From Pseudomonas akapageensis (GTDB lineage Bacteria > Pseudomonadota > Gammaproteobacteria > Pseudomonadales > Pseudomonadaceae), in the NCBI RefSeq assembly GCF_011355085.1, contig NZ_VXCP01000011.1:1-64000 (forward strand): DNA of 64,000 nt, in the 5' to 3' direction. The notes beneath the pieces were generated by a model, which searched no databases, was not told the DNA's origin, and was given only the letters and a program-made list of their open reading frames with translations. The position numbers were made by a program, and so were the translations under genes. Positions within the stretch are counted from its first letter, which is position 1; the number at the start of each line of letters is the position of its first letter. This document shows, in pieces, positions 50,529-60,827 of the stretch.

Positions 50529-51080
50529 TTACTTCTTTTTCTTGGGGGCGATGACCATGATCAGCTGGCGTCCTTCCATCTTAGGATGCTGTTCGACCGA
50601 GCCGTATTCGAGCAGGTCTTGTTCGACCCGCTTCAACAGCTCCATCCCCAGCTCCTGGTGAGCCATCTCACGGCCGCGAAATCTCAAGGAAATCTTGGCC
50701 CTGTCCCCATCACTCAGGAAACGTACCAGGTTGCGTAGTTTTACCTGGTAATCCCCTTCCTCCGTCCCTGGACGAAACTTGATTTCTTTAATCTGGACCT
50801 GCTTTTGGTTCTTCTTCGCGGCAGCGACCTGCTTCTTCTTTTCGAAGATGTGCTTGCCGTAGTCCATGACACGGCAAACCGGAGGTACTGCGTCGGCAGA
50901 AATTTCTACCAGGTCCAGCTTCGCTTCTTCAGCGATACGAAGCGCTTCATCAATCGAGACGATGCCAATCTGCTCGCCGTCAGCGCCAATTAACCGAACC
51001 TCGCGTGCCGAGATATTCTCGTTGATCGGGGCTTTCGGTGCAGTTCGTTTATCTTGTCTCATTTCACGCTTAATAATAAT
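50529..51080 (-). CDS. infC: Translation initiation factor IF-3 (AUU start)
   Basis: A 183-residue IF-3 if translation begins at ATT (51080-51078), whose first base is the last A of the thrS stop TAA; GGAG precedes it closely. The next in-frame ATG (51062) gives a shorter form starting MRQDKR. Known infC genes use AUU and the factor represses its own rare start. The N-domain ([14 protein letters not shown]) and C-domain ([25 protein letters not shown]) are intact. Confidence 0.95.
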   Translation of the reverse strand: MIIKREMRQDKRTAPKAPINENISAREVRLIGADGEQIGIVSIDEALRIAEEAKLDLVEISADAVPPVCRVMDYGKHIFEKKKQVAAAKKNQKQVQIKEIKFRPGTEEGDYQVKLRNLVRFLSDGDRAKISLRFRGREMAHQELGMELLKRVEQDLLEYGSVEQHPKMEGRQLIMVIAPKKKK

Positions 51081-53002
51081 TACTCCGAATCATGGCGACC
51101 ACGCCGGGAAACCGCTTGAGCGAGGAATTCAGCGAATTGGGCGACGGGCATGGAGCCCAGGTCAGCGCCTTCACGTGTACGCACAGCGACAGTTTGCGTT
51201 TCGACTTCCCGATCCCCGATAACCAGGAGATAAGGAACCTTGAGCAAAGTATGCTCGCGGATTTTAAAGCCGATCTTTTCATTTCTCAAGTCAGACTTGG
51301 CACGAAATCCGCTTTCGGTCAGATTTTTTTCTACTTCCAGCGCAAAATCTGCTTGTTTATCAGTGATGTTCATGATCACTGCCTGAGTCGGCGCCAGCCA
51401 CGCAGGGAACGCACCCTCGTAGTGCTCGATCAGGATACCGACAAAACGCTCGAAGGAGCCGAGAATCGCCCGGTGCAACATGACCGGATGTTTACGGCCG
51501 TTGTCTTCGGAGACGTATTCTGCGCCCAGGCGGATCGGCAGGTTGAAATCGAGCTGCAGTGTACCGCATTGCCACACGCGGCCCAGGCAATCTTTCAACG
51601 AGAATTCGATTTTCGGACCGTAGAAGGCACCCTCGCCCGGCTGCAGATCGTACGGCAGGCCCGCGCTGTCCAGTGCGGCGGCCAGCGCGTTCTCGGCGCG
51701 ATCCCACAATTCGTCGGAACCCACGCGTTTTTCCGGACGAGTGGACAGCTTCAGCTCGATGTCCTTGAAGCCGAAATCGGCATAGACATCCAGGGTCAGC
51801 TTGATGAAAGCGGCCGATTCGGACTGCATCTGCTCTTCGGTACAGAAGATATGCGCGTCGTCCTGGGTGAAGGCACGCACGCGCATGATGCCGTGCAAGG
51901 CACCCGACGGCTCGTTACGGTGGCAGGCACCGAACTCGGCCAGGCGCATCGGCAGTTCGCGGTAGCTTTTCAGGCCCTGGTTGAACACCTGCACGTGGCA
52001 TGGGCAGTTCATCGGCTTGATGGCGTAGTCGCGGCTTTCCGACTCGGTGGTGAACATGTTCTCGGCGTAGTTGGCCCAGTGCCCGGATTTTTCCCACAGG
52101 CTGCGATCGACCACTTGCGGGGTCTTGATCTCCAGGTAGCCGTTGTCACGCTGCACCTTGCGCATGTACTGCTCGAGCACCTGGTACAGGGTCCAGCCGT
52201 TGGGGTGCCAGAACACCATGCCCGGGGCTTCTTCCTGGGTATGGAACAGGCCCAGGCGCTTGCCGATCTTGCGATGGTCGCGCTTTTCAGCCTCTTCGAT
52301 ACGCTGGATGTAGGCAGCCAGCTGCTTCTTGTCAGCCCAGGCAGTGCCGTAGACGCGCTGCAGTTGCTCGTTCTTGGCATCGCCACGCCAGTAGGCGCCG
52401 GATAGCTTGGTCAACTTGAACGACTTCAGGAAGCGCGTATTCGGCACGTGCGGACCACGGCACATGTCGACGTATTCTTCGTGGTAGTACAGGCCCATGG
52501 CCTGTTCGTTCGGCATGTCTTCGACCAGGCGCAGCTTGTACTCTTCGCCACGGGCCTTGAACACGTCGATCACTTCGGCACGCGGGGTCACCTTCTTGAT
52601 GACGTCGTAGTCCTTGTCGATCAGCTGGTGCATGCGCTGCTCGATGGCAGCCATGTCGTCAGGCGTGAAAGGACGCTCGTAGGCGATATCGTAGTAGAAG
52701 CCTTCGTCGATGACCGGGCCGATCACCATCCTGGCAGTCGGATAGAGCTGCTTGACCGCATGGCCGACCAGGTGGGCGCACGAGTGGCGAATGATCTCCA
52801 GCCCCTCTGCATCCTTTGGCGTAATGATTTGCAGCGTGGCATCGGCCTCGATCGGATCGCAGGCGTCGACCAGCTTGCCGTTGACCTTGCCGGCCAGGGT
52901 GGCCTTGGCCAGGCCCGCGCCAATGGAAGCGGCGACTTCGGCTACGGATACCGGATGATCGAACGAACGTTGACTGCCGTCGGGAAGAGTAATAGTTGGC
53001 AT
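51080..53002 (-). CDS. thrS: Threonyl-tRNA synthetase
   Basis: A 640-residue class II synthetase: TGS domain ([17 protein letters not shown]), editing domain ([14 protein letters not shown]), catalytic core with zinc ligands ([10 protein letters not shown], then downstream His residues) and anticodon-binding C-terminus. The start at 53002 follows GGAGAGGAGG; the frame remains open to 53035 but the family starts at MPTI. It shares its last base with the infC start. Confidence 0.98.
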   Translation of the reverse strand: MPTITLPDGSQRSFDHPVSVAEVAASIGAGLAKATLAGKVNGKLVDACDPIEADATLQIITPKDAEGLEIIRHSCAHLVGHAVKQLYPTARMVIGPVIDEGFYYDIAYERPFTPDDMAAIEQRMHQLIDKDYDVIKKVTPRAEVIDVFKARGEEYKLRLVEDMPNEQAMGLYYHEEYVDMCRGPHVPNTRFLKSFKLTKLSGAYWRGDAKNEQLQRVYGTAWADKKQLAAYIQRIEEAEKRDHRKIGKRLGLFHTQEEAPGMVFWHPNGWTLYQVLEQYMRKVQRDNGYLEIKTPQVVDRSLWEKSGHWANYAENMFTTESESRDYAIKPMNCPCHVQVFNQGLKSYRELPMRLAEFGACHRNEPSGALHGIMRVRAFTQDDAHIFCTEEQMQSESAAFIKLTLDVYADFGFKDIELKLSTRPEKRVGSDELWDRAENALAAALDSAGLPYDLQPGEGAFYGPKIEFSLKDCLGRVWQCGTLQLDFNLPIRLGAEYVSEDNGRKHPVMLHRAILGSFERFVGILIEHYEGAFPAWLAPTQAVIMNITDKQADFALEVEKNLTESGFRAKSDLRNEKIGFKIREHTLLKVPYLLVIGDREVETQTVAVRTREGADLGSMPVAQFAEFLAQAVSRRGRHDSE

Positions 53003-53376
53003 GGCGCCTCCTCTCCTAGTGGTGACCCCTACCAAAGGTCACGTGGGTTGGGATGAGCCAGTACAAGATTCGATCCAGGCCGTTCAATAACGCCTGCCTT
53101 ACATTGGCAGGAGCCGTCAGGCCAACCAGAGAACGAACCAGAGTGACTGGATTAAAACGAATTCGGGTGGTTTGCCGGGATGCGCGGCCAAATATGGCCA
53201 GCAGGCATTCCAGAGCCGGGCATCCTAGCATAGATATGGCGTGTGAGCTGCGCTGGCACGGCAATCCCGGGCAAATTGCGCAAAATAGTTGCGTGCGCTG
53301 AACTTGAAGGGATTGCTCGCCCTCACATATCAAGAAGGTTCGCCTTTTCAACTACCTGAACACAGGAGTTACCGGT
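53003..53376. other. Gap upstream of thrS
   Basis: No gene that I can support. It should hold the thrS promoter and leader (leftward) and, at its right end, the ribosome site ACAGGAG of the next rightward gene. I saw no clear thrS operator resembling the tRNA-Thr mimic of E. coli. Confidence 0.4.
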
Positions 53377-53676
53377 ATGCGATTTCAGCACCTTTTCTCT
53401 CTGGTCGCCGCCTGCGCCATGGCGCTGCCATTGACCGCCAATGCCGCCGGACTGGATGGCCAACGCGATCAATACCTCAAAGCGTGCGAAACATCCGCCA
53501 AGGCACATCAGGTGAGCGCGGCAGGAGCCACCCAACACTGCAAATGCAGTGCGGAAGTCGTCGACAGCAAATTCACGCAAGAAGAGGTCGGAAAGCTGAA
53601 CGACGGCACAGCCTCGGCCGCACTGGTAGATCGCCTCAAAACTGAAGTCCATACCGCGTGCGGCACGGCAAAATGA
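53377..53676 (+). CDS. Small periplasmic hypothetical protein with conserved Cys
   Basis: A 99-residue protein with a signal peptide ending LTANAAG (~residue 24). The mature part has four Cys (KACETSA, HCKCSAE, TACGTAK) that may form two disulfides. The start follows CAGGAG. The family is common in Pseudomonas but I know no function. Confidence 0.75.
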   Translation: MRFQHLFSLVAACAMALPLTANAAGLDGQRDQYLKACETSAKAHQVSAAGATQHCKCSAEVVDSKFTQEEVGKLNDGTASAALVDRLKTEVHTACGTAK

Positions 53677-53966
53677 GCGTAAACTGAGCTGGACAGGTGT
53701 GCTTTCAGACCTTTCGGGGCTCGAAAAAGGCCGTTTCATCCGATAATTTCAGATTTTACAGCTTTTTTTCAGCCTTTTGATTTAGCCTCATCCCCAGCAA
53801 AACCGGGGGTTTGCGGCAAAAATCAGGGCTACACGCAGTCAAATGTTTCGCAACAGGCGCATCTAAAAAGGTTCTCGAGCGAACATTTAGACTATGATGT
53901 CTCCGTGTGCCCAGTTGGCCTGAGCAGCACAGCACTACTGAATATTATGTTTCTTGGAGATACACC

Positions 53967-54179
53967 ATGTCTAATCGCCAAACCGGCACCGTAAAATGGT
54001 TCAACGATGAGAAAGGCTTCGGCTTCATCACTCCTCAAGGTGGCGGTGACGACCTGTTCGTACACTTCAAAGCTATTGAATCCGACGGTTTCAAAAGCCT
54101 GAAAGAAGGCCAGACCGTTTCTTTCGTAGCAGAGAAAGGCCAAAAGGGCATGCAAGCTGCTCAAGTTCGTCCGGAGTAA
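53967..54179 (+). CDS. CspA-family cold-shock protein
   Basis: A 70-residue single-OB-fold RNA chaperone with RNP1 (KGFGFI) and RNP2 (LFVHF). The start at 53967 ([13 protein letters not shown]) follows TTGGAGA; a longer frame upstream lacks homology. The AT-rich, ~150-base leader ahead of the gene fits the long 5' UTRs of cold-shock genes. A terminator follows. Confidence 0.97.
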   Translation: MSNRQTGTVKWFNDEKGFGFITPQGGGDDLFVHFKAIESDGFKSLKEGQTVSFVAEKGQKGMQAAQVRPE

Positions 54180-54198
54180 TTCTCCCCGAACGAAAAAA

Positions 54199-54223
54199 AC
54201 CCGTCCTTGAGACGGGTTTTTTT
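54199..54223 (+). terminator. Intrinsic terminator after the cold-shock gene
   Basis: ACCCGTC and GACGGGT pair around TTGA and are followed by TTTTTT. Confidence 0.9.
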
Positions 54224-54230
54224 ATGCCTG

Positions 54231-54261
54231 CCTCGTTCCCACGCTCCGCGTGGGAACGAGG
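54231..54261. repeat. REP-like palindrome
   Basis: CCTCGTTCCCACGC and GCGTGGGAACGAGG form a near-perfect palindrome, the same unit as in the cluster at 31571-31683. Confidence 0.8.
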
Positions 54262-54272
54262 GCGTTGAGGCG

Positions 54273-54587
54273 TTAGCCGCAGTTGACCCGAGTGATGACA
54301 CCCCGATCGTCGGCATTGAGATTCAACCGATCGGAGCGGTACTCCAGGGTAACCATGTCGTGAGGCTTGAGAATGCGCGCCGCTTGCGCGCCCGAGCGCG
54401 TACGCGCCTGCTCCAGCAGTTCGGCGGATGCCTGCTTGCCGACGGCAAAGTCGGCGGCGCCAGCCTGGCAACGACCATCGGAATTGGCAGCGACCTCTGG
54501 CTCTTTGGACGTTGTTCCTGACGACGAGCAACCCGCCAGAACCATTGCTGCCAGCACAGCCCCCAATGATGCACGCATGCGAGACAT
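54273..54587 (-). CDS. Peptidase-inhibitor I78-like lipoprotein
   Basis: A 104-residue lipoprotein: lipobox LAGC at residues ~17-20 (Cys20), then a small domain with DGRCQAGAADFAVGKQAS, RILKPHDMVTLEY and RGVITRVNCG, the pattern of the I78 inhibitor family (Elastase-inhibitor-like). Two Cys could pair. The start at 54587 is chosen for the lipoprotein signal; GGAGG lies upstream. Confidence 0.8.
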   Translation of the reverse strand: MSRMRASLGAVLAAMVLAGCSSSGTTSKEPEVAANSDGRCQAGAADFAVGKQASAELLEQARTRSGAQAARILKPHDMVTLEYRSDRLNLNADDRGVITRVNCG

Positions 54588-54681
54588 GAATCCTCCTTGT
54601 AAAAAATGATTGCCGCTAGTCTGCCTGAGCCCGCTTCGCGAAGGGGCGACAAATCGTGACTGAATATTTAACGGCGAGCGC

Positions 54682-54984
54682 TCAGTAGACGTCGATGTAG
54701 TCATAGGGCGGGTTCGGCCAGTTCTGCTGCAAGGCATTGAATATCTGTTGCACCCAGACCGCGTCGCTGGCCGCGACCGGCCCTACGCAACCCGACCCGG
54801 CGGCCCAGGTTTCCAGACGAAAGGACAAACCGTCGGTATCTCTACCGCCGACCACGGTCGAGATGAACGCAATGCCTGCCCTGGTCACCCGCAATTGGTT
54901 GTGAACTGCCCCATCGGCCCCGGCAATCAACTGGCGCACGCCTTCGAGGGTGAACTGCGCGGGGTCATTCAGATCGATCTGCAC
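54682..54984 (-). CDS. Conserved hypothetical protein
   Basis: A 100-residue protein with no signal peptide or known motif (starts MQIDLNDPAQFTLEGVRQLI, ends PPYDYIDVY). The first part reads like a short helical segment followed by a beta-rich part (LRVTRAGIAFISTVVGG). Coding is favoured by length and composition only. Confidence 0.55.
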   Translation of the reverse strand: MQIDLNDPAQFTLEGVRQLIAGADGAVHNQLRVTRAGIAFISTVVGGRDTDGLSFRLETWAAGSGCVGPVAASDAVWVQQIFNALQQNWPNPPYDYIDVY

Positions 54985-55167
54985 ATCGGTTACCGGACTT
55001 TGAAAAAGGCTTCAGTTTGCCACGCCCCCGCTTTTATTCCCAAGCAGCAGTGCCGCACGCCCGGCAAAATGGTTAACTGCCAGCATCGAGGGGGATTGGT
55101 TCGCATCACAATCGGCATTAGGCTATTGCAACCGGTAACCCGCCCACACCACGCATCGAGATTCCGT

Positions 55168-55386
55168 ATGTCCAGCCTTACCATAGACGCAGACATCAAG
55201 GTCACCCGCCCCGAGGGGCACAGTGCCTACAGCCCGGGCACCTCTGAAGAATTGACCATTATCGCGATGGACTTGCTGGTCAAGGATATCGGCTACGAAG
55301 GCGCGCAGAAGTTCATCGGCCAGGTGCTCGAGCGACACAAAGAAAAAGCGGCGCTAATCCAGGCGGACCAAGCGAGCACAGAGTAA
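55168..55386 (+). CDS. Small conserved hypothetical protein
   Basis: A 72-residue cytoplasmic protein (MSSLTIDADIKVTRPEGH, then a helical part EELTIIAMDLLVKDIGYEGAQKFI). No ribosome site is strong, and its 3' end overlaps the convergent nucleoside hydrolase gene by 33 bases. Function unknown. Confidence 0.6.
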   Translation: MSSLTIDADIKVTRPEGHSAYSPGTSEELTIIAMDLLVKDIGYEGAQKFIGQVLERHKEKAALIQADQASTE

Positions 55387-56304
55387 GTCGAAGAACGCCT
55401 GAGCGTCGCCATCCTCGATCCACAGGGCATTGGCCGGCAACGCCGATGCACCTGCGTCGGCGACCCGGGTTTGCCCCAGGGTTGGCCCTTCGCCACAGTC
55501 GATGCTCATACGCACCTGGCGACCACGGAACATTCCGGGTTGCAGCAGGTACGCAATCACGCAGGCATCATGCACCGGTCCACCGGACAAACCGTAGCGC
55601 TCCATGTCCGTGGCCACATAAGCTTCGAGAATCGCCACTACCAGCTCGCCAGCCCGATTGCCCAATGCCGCCAACTGCCTGAAGCGCGCCTCGCTGGTCA
55701 GCATCCGATGGGTGACATCCAGCGACAAATACACCAGCTTCACGCCACTGGCCAGCACCACATCGGCTGCATGGGGATCGGCATGGAGGTTGAATTCGGC
55801 CGCCGGCGTGATATTGCCTCCCATGGCCTGCGCCCCGCCCATCACGATTACCTCACGAATACCGCGGGCGATCTCCGGCGCCTGACCCAGCGCAAGGGCC
55901 AGATTGGTCTGCGGCCCGAGCATGGCCAGAGTGATGCTGTGCGGCGCAGCCCTGGACAAGGTCCAGACCAGGTACTCGACCGCACCGCCTTCAGCCAGGC
56001 CATGCTCGGGCGCATAGACGCTCAACCCAGGCAATCCCTCCTCACCATGAATGTCTTCGGCATAGATCGGAGCACGCTGCAAAGGCCGGTCGGCTCCGGC
56101 ATAAACCGGTACGTCTGCACGCCCTGCCCACTCCCGGGCTAGACAGGCATTACGGGACGTCTTGTCCAGCCGGACATTCCCCGCCACCGTGGTGATCGCC
56201 AGCACATTCAGTGCTTCGGGGGATGCCAACGCCAGGAGCAGCGCCACCACATCGTCAGCCCCCGGATCGGTGTCGATGATCAGGTCTCGCGCCCGCCCGC
56301 TCAC
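55354..56304 (-). CDS. Inosine-uridine-type nucleoside hydrolase
   Basis: A 316-residue member of the IunH/Rih family. The calcium-site signature DTDPGADD is at residues ~11-18 and VYAGADRPL follows; a later His/Asp pair (GGPVHDACVIAYLL) completes the site. The enzyme splits ribonucleosides to base and ribose. Its ATG overlaps the rbsK stop by four bases, so it is the last gene of the ribose operon and would feed RbsK with ribose from imported nucleosides. Confidence 0.93.
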   Translation of the reverse strand: MSGRARDLIIDTDPGADDVVALLLALASPEALNVLAITTVAGNVRLDKTSRNACLAREWAGRADVPVYAGADRPLQRAPIYAEDIHGEEGLPGLSVYAPEHGLAEGGAVEYLVWTLSRAAPHSITLAMLGPQTNLALALGQAPEIARGIREVIVMGGAQAMGGNITPAAEFNLHADPHAADVVLASGVKLVYLSLDVTHRMLTSEARFRQLAALGNRAGELVVAILEAYVATDMERYGLSGGPVHDACVIAYLLQPGMFRGRQVRMSIDCGEGPTLGQTRVADAGASALPANALWIEDGDAQAFFDLLCARLVRLD

Positions 56305-57245
56305 GGCTGCCGCACTTCGTCGAGAAAGGGAATCGAAGGCTGTGCCCCGGCCCGAGTGACAGACAACGCGGCGGCCGCCTGACCGAAGGCGATGGCCTCA
56401 CGCTCGCCTCTACCCTGCACCAGCGCAGCGGCAAAACCGCCGACGAAGGTATCCCCGGCGGCCGTGGTATCCAGCGCCTGAACCCGGGGCGCGGGGAAAT
56501 GCTCGAAACCCTGGGCATCTGCAAACAACGCGCCCTGCTCGCCCAGTGTGATGATGACCTTGCCCACGCCCAGCTCGAGCAGACGTTGCGCAGCGACCCT
56601 GGCCGTTTCCAGGGAATCCACCGGCAAACCGCTCAGGGCGGCCGCTTCGCTCTCGTTGGGAATCAGGTAGTCGATCGACGAATACCAATCGACCGGCAAC
56701 GGCCCGGTGACCGGGGCCGGATTGAGAATCACGGTCTTGCCCAATGCCCGTGCGCGCTTCAGCGTGTGCTCGACGGTCGCCGGAGGCACTTCGAGCTGGC
56801 AGATGACCAGATCGGCCGCCAGCAACAGACTGTCGAAGCGCATCACCGCCTCCGGCGTCAGGCTGCCGTTGCCGCCAGCGACAATCACGATCGCATTCTG
56901 GCTGCTGGCGTCGACCACGATCAGCGCGACGCCGGTGGAGATGCCTTCGATGCGCGTCACCGCCTGGCAATCGATTCGCTCGTGTTCGAGGGCCTGGCGC
57001 AGTTGCTCGCCATAGGCATCGTCACCGACGCAGCCAATCATTGCGACCCTGCCCCCCAGCCGTGCAGCCGCGACGGCCTGGTTGGCACCCTTGCCACCCG
57101 CCACCGTCGTAAACGACTCGCCAGCCAGGGTTTCGCCTGGGCGCGGCAAGCGTTCGGCACGGGTCACCAGGTCCATGTTCAGACTGCCGACCACCACCAC
57201 GTTCGCCGCCACGGGCGTGCCCTCGGCGGCTTCAGCGGTAATCAT
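56301..57245 (-). CDS. rbsK: Ribokinase
   Basis: A 314-residue PfkB-family kinase with VVVGSLNMDLV at the N-terminus, GGKGANQAVAAARLG near residue 50, and the catalytic DTTAAGDTFVGGFAAAL near residue 265. It makes ribose 5-phosphate. The ATG at 57245 overlaps the end of rbsR by 14 bases. The frame is open upstream to 57287 but that part lies inside rbsR. Confidence 0.95.
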   Translation of the reverse strand: MITAEAAEGTPVAANVVVVGSLNMDLVTRAERLPRPGETLAGESFTTVAGGKGANQAVAAARLGGRVAMIGCVGDDAYGEQLRQALEHERIDCQAVTRIEGISTGVALIVVDASSQNAIVIVAGGNGSLTPEAVMRFDSLLLAADLVICQLEVPPATVEHTLKRARALGKTVILNPAPVTGPLPVDWYSSIDYLIPNESEAAALSGLPVDSLETARVAAQRLLELGVGKVIITLGEQGALFADAQGFEHFPAPRVQALDTTAAGDTFVGGFAAALVQGRGEREAIAFGQAAAALSVTRAGAQPSIPFLDEVRQP

Positions 57246-58251
57246 TGAATTGGTCCGGGCGCGGTGCGGTGGATTCGCGCACGACAATGCTCGGCGCGAT
57301 GATCTTGTGCTCGGTGTCCCCCTCGGGCTGAGTGATCCTGCGCAGCAACATCTCGGCTGCCATCTCCCCCAGCTCGCGGATCGACTGCCCCACGGTGGTC
57401 AGTGCCGGATACACATATTTGCTCATCTGAATATCATCGAAGCCGATCACCGACAGCTCGCCCGGCACCCGTATATTGCGCTCGGCGGCGGCGCGCAGCA
57501 CACCCATGCCGATCATGTCGTTGGCCGCGAATATCGCCGTCGGCCGGTCGTGCTCGAGCAGTTTCACCGCAGCCTCGTAGCCACCCGGGCTGGTGAAATC
57601 ACTTTCGACCACCCGCTGTGAAACGAACTGAACCCCCTCCTGCGCCAAGGCCCGGCGATAACCCGCCAGACGTAACTTCGCCACGCTTGTATCGGTCGGA
57701 CCGTTGATGCAGGCGATGTCGCGATGGCCGAGATCGAGCAGATGCCGGGTCGCCAGATAAGCGCCCCGCTCATGGTCGATACGCACCAGGTCGGCGTCGA
57801 CGCCTTCCAGCTCCCGGTCGACGATGACCATGGGTGTGCGCACGGTTGCCAGGCTGCTGAGCAGATCGGCCTGCTCACCGACCGAGGCCACGATCAGGCC
57901 GTCTATGCGTTTCTCGAGCAGCACACGCAGGTAACTGCGCTGCTTTTGCGGGTTGTCGTCCGAGTTGCAGAGAATCACGCAATAGCCATTGCGCTCACAG
58001 CAGTCCTCGATGCCCCGGGCCAGCTCGGCGAAGTACGGGTTGATACTGTTGGGCACCAGCAACCCGATGGTCGCCGTGCTCCTGGCCTTGAGCGAACGCG
58101 CCACGGCACTGGGTACGTAATCGAGCTCCGCAATCGCCTCCTCGACCTTCAGGCGCACCCGCTCACTGACCGGGCGCGTTTTGTTCAGCACATGGGAAAC
58201 CGTGGTATAGGAAATGCCCGCAAGTGCGGCTACATCTTTGATCGTTGCCAT
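57232..58251 (-). CDS. rbsR: LacI-family ribose operon repressor
   Basis: A 339-residue LacI/GalR repressor: helix-turn-helix TIKDVAALAGISYTTVSHVL, hinge SAVARSLK, then a periplasmic-binding-protein-like effector domain. It lies inside the operon it should control; a LacI-type palindrome precedes rbsB. It starts three bases after rbsC. Confidence 0.95.
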   Translation of the reverse strand: MATIKDVAALAGISYTTVSHVLNKTRPVSERVRLKVEEAIAELDYVPSAVARSLKARSTATIGLLVPNSINPYFAELARGIEDCCERNGYCVILCNSDDNPQKQRSYLRVLLEKRIDGLIVASVGEQADLLSSLATVRTPMVIVDRELEGVDADLVRIDHERGAYLATRHLLDLGHRDIACINGPTDTSVAKLRLAGYRRALAQEGVQFVSQRVVESDFTSPGGYEAAVKLLEHDRPTAIFAANDMIGMGVLRAAAERNIRVPGELSVIGFDDIQMSKYVYPALTTVGQSIRELGEMAAEMLLRRITQPEGDTEHKIIAPSIVVRESTAPRPDQFNDYR

Positions 58252-58254
58252 TGT

Positions 58255-59250
58255 TCAGGTCCGCCGGCGAGCGCGCCGGCTGCGATAAGTATCAAGGATC
58301 ACGGCGATGACGATCACCGCCCCGGTAATGATTCGTTTGGTCGGCTCGGTCGCGCCGATCTGCGCAAGCCCCGCGGCCAGCACGGAAATGATCAGCACAC
58401 CGAAGAACGTACTGATGACCGAACCCCGCCCGCCCATCAGGCTGGTCCCGCCAATCACCACGGCGGCGATCACTTGCAACTCGAGGCCGGCGCCGGCGTT
58501 CGGGTCCGCCGCTTCCAGGCGGGATATCTGAAACAGTGCCGCCAACCCTGCGAGCAGCCCCATGAGCGAGAACACCAGGACCTTGTAAGGCTTGGGATTG
58601 ATCCCGGCCAGGCGCACCGCTTCTTCGTTGGTGCCGATGCCGATCAGGTAACGGCCGAACACCGTACGCGTCAGCACGGCCTGCGCCAGGATGATCACCA
58701 TCAAGGCAATGATGAAGGATGGGGAAATCCCGAAGGCAAACGGCTCGGACAGCCAGGCGAAGGCATCGCCGATGTAGGCGGTCCGCGAGTTGGTCATCTG
58801 ATAGGCCACGCCCCGGGCCATCTCCAGCACCCCCAGCGAGACGATGAACGACGGGATGCGCCAGGCCACGGTGATCGAGCCGGTAATGGTGCCCGCCAAC
58901 GCTGCGCAGCCCATCCCCAGCAGTGCTGCAGGCAACACACTCCAGCCCCAGCCGAGGATCGCTACGCTGACCGTCGAAGCCGCCAGGGCCAGCACCGAGC
59001 CCACCGACAGGTCTATGCCGCCGATGATCAGGACGAACGTCATGCCCACCGCCAGGACCATCAGATCGGGGATCTGGTTGGCCAGGGTGCTGAAAGTGGC
59101 GTAGGAAAGAAAATGACTGCTCAGCAGCGAGAACAGCACGATCATCGCCAGCAAGGCGCCCGCCAGGCCCAGATAAGTGCCAAGGCCAGTGTAAAGGCCG
59201 TTGCGCTTGCCGCCGGGCACTACGGGATCGGGAAGGGTGGAAGTTTTCAT
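58255..59250 (-). CDS. rbsC: Ribose ABC transporter permease
   Basis: A 331-residue inner-membrane protein with eight to ten hydrophobic helices and the family segment GGIDLSVGSVLALAA and the late VIGGTSLMGGRGS. It forms the ribose channel with RbsA and RbsB. Its ATG overlaps the rbsA stop by four bases. Confidence 0.96.
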   Translation of the reverse strand: MKTSTLPDPVVPGGKRNGLYTGLGTYLGLAGALLAMIVLFSLLSSHFLSYATFSTLANQIPDLMVLAVGMTFVLIIGGIDLSVGSVLALAASTVSVAILGWGWSVLPAALLGMGCAALAGTITGSITVAWRIPSFIVSLGVLEMARGVAYQMTNSRTAYIGDAFAWLSEPFAFGISPSFIIALMVIILAQAVLTRTVFGRYLIGIGTNEEAVRLAGINPKPYKVLVFSLMGLLAGLAALFQISRLEAADPNAGAGLELQVIAAVVIGGTSLMGGRGSVISTFFGVLIISVLAAGLAQIGATEPTKRIITGAVIVIAVILDTYRSRRARRRT

Positions 59251-60800
59251 GGTGCGCTCCTGTGGGCAGGCTCATGGAGCAGTGCTTCGCGATTCCGGTA
59301 GCCGGCAAACGCGGCGGCCAGCAGTTGATCCTGGGTCCAGCTGTCACGCTCGAAGGTGTCGATCAAGCGCCCTGCCGAGAGCACGCCAATGCGATCGCAG
59401 ATCAGCATCAACTCGCGCAGGTCGCTGGAGACCACCACTATCGCCTTGCCCTGACGGGTCAACTCCCCCAGCAATGCATAAATTTCAAATTTGGCGCCGA
59501 CATCGATGCCCCGCGTCGGCTCATCGAACAGCAACACCCTGCAGTCGCGCTCCAGCCAACGGCCGATGACCACCTTTTGCTGATTGCCCCCGCTCAACTC
59601 GCCGACAACCTGATCGGCGCCTGAACTGCGAATACTCATGGCGTCGATCTGGCGCTGGGCCAAGGCACGCTCGGCCAAGGCATTGACCAGCCCACCCCGG
59701 GAAATCGCCGGCATATTGCCCAGGGCAATGTTGGCCGCGATCGATTGGGACAACAGCAGGCCCTCACCCTTGCGATCCTCGGTGATCAAGGCAATCCCGT
59801 GGCGAACGGCATCGACCGGCGAATGAATAGTCACGGGTGCAAGCGGCGACCCCATCTCGATGGCGCCGCTGTCGGCCGGATCGGCGCCATAGATCAAGCG
59901 CAGCAATTCGGTCCGCCCTGCCCCGATCAACCCGGAGATCCCGAAGATCTCGCCCTGACGCACCTGAAACGAGACATCCCGCACCTTGTCTGCCCGGCTT
60001 AGTCCCTTGACGGCCAGGATCGGCTCGCCAAACTGCCGCGCCCCCAGATCGATATGCTCGCCGACCGTGCGACCGACCATCAGGTTGACCAGTTGCGCGC
60101 TGTCGTAGCGAGCCATGGGCTCGACGCAGACCAGGTGACCGTCACGCAGCACGGCGATGCGCTGGGCGATACGCGCCAGCTCTTCGAGACGGTGGGAGAT
60201 ATAGACAATGGCCACGCCACGCTTGCGCAGCCGCGCGATTTGCGTGAAGAGCATCTCGACTTCGCGCGCCGTCAGCATCGCCGTCGGCTCGTCGAGGATC
60301 AGCACATGGCAATCGCCGATCAGGTTGCGGGCGATTTCAACCATCTGCTGATGACCGATACCCAGGTCGCCGACCAGGGTGTCCGGATCGATCGCCTCGA
60401 GCCCGACCTGGGCCATGGCCTCGAGTGCCGCCTGGCGCAACCTCTTGTGGCTTATCCAGCCACCCATGTTGGGCAGGTTGTCGAGGAACAGATTTTCGGC
60501 AACGGTAAGCGTCGCCAGCAGGTTCAGCTCCTGCATGACCATGCGCACGCCCAGCGCTTCGGCCCCCGCGCGGCTGCCCGGCCGATAGGGCTGCCCCTGA
60601 AACTGCATTTCACCGGTGGTTGGCAGCTCGAGACCACCGATGATTTTCGACAGCGTACTTTTACCGGCGCCATTCTCGCCGGTGAGGGCCAGCACCTCAC
60701 CCGGCAGCAATGCCAGATCGATATCGGTCAGCACCGGTTGCGCGTAGGTCTTGCCGATACCGCTGACCGAAAGCACGGCCGTCGAGGCAGTCGCAGACAT
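59247..60800 (-). CDS. rbsA: Ribose ABC transporter ATP-binding protein
   Basis: A 517-residue protein with two ABC domains in tandem. The first has Walker A GENGAGKST (~residue 42) and Walker B VLILDEPTAML; the second has the degenerate Walker A region GLIGAGRTE and signature LSGGNQQKV with LLFDEPTRGID. This layout is that of the sugar importers RbsA/MglA. Confidence 0.96.
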   Translation of the reverse strand: MSATASTAVLSVSGIGKTYAQPVLTDIDLALLPGEVLALTGENGAGKSTLSKIIGGLELPTTGEMQFQGQPYRPGSRAGAEALGVRMVMQELNLLATLTVAENLFLDNLPNMGGWISHKRLRQAALEAMAQVGLEAIDPDTLVGDLGIGHQQMVEIARNLIGDCHVLILDEPTAMLTAREVEMLFTQIARLRKRGVAIVYISHRLEELARIAQRIAVLRDGHLVCVEPMARYDSAQLVNLMVGRTVGEHIDLGARQFGEPILAVKGLSRADKVRDVSFQVRQGEIFGISGLIGAGRTELLRLIYGADPADSGAIEMGSPLAPVTIHSPVDAVRHGIALITEDRKGEGLLLSQSIAANIALGNMPAISRGGLVNALAERALAQRQIDAMSIRSSGADQVVGELSGGNQQKVVIGRWLERDCRVLLFDEPTRGIDVGAKFEIYALLGELTRQGKAIVVVSSDLRELMLICDRIGVLSAGRLIDTFERDSWTQDQLLAAAFAGYRNREALLHEPAHRSAP

Positions 60801-60827
60801 CAGGCTCTCTCCAGGGGCATTAGGTTT

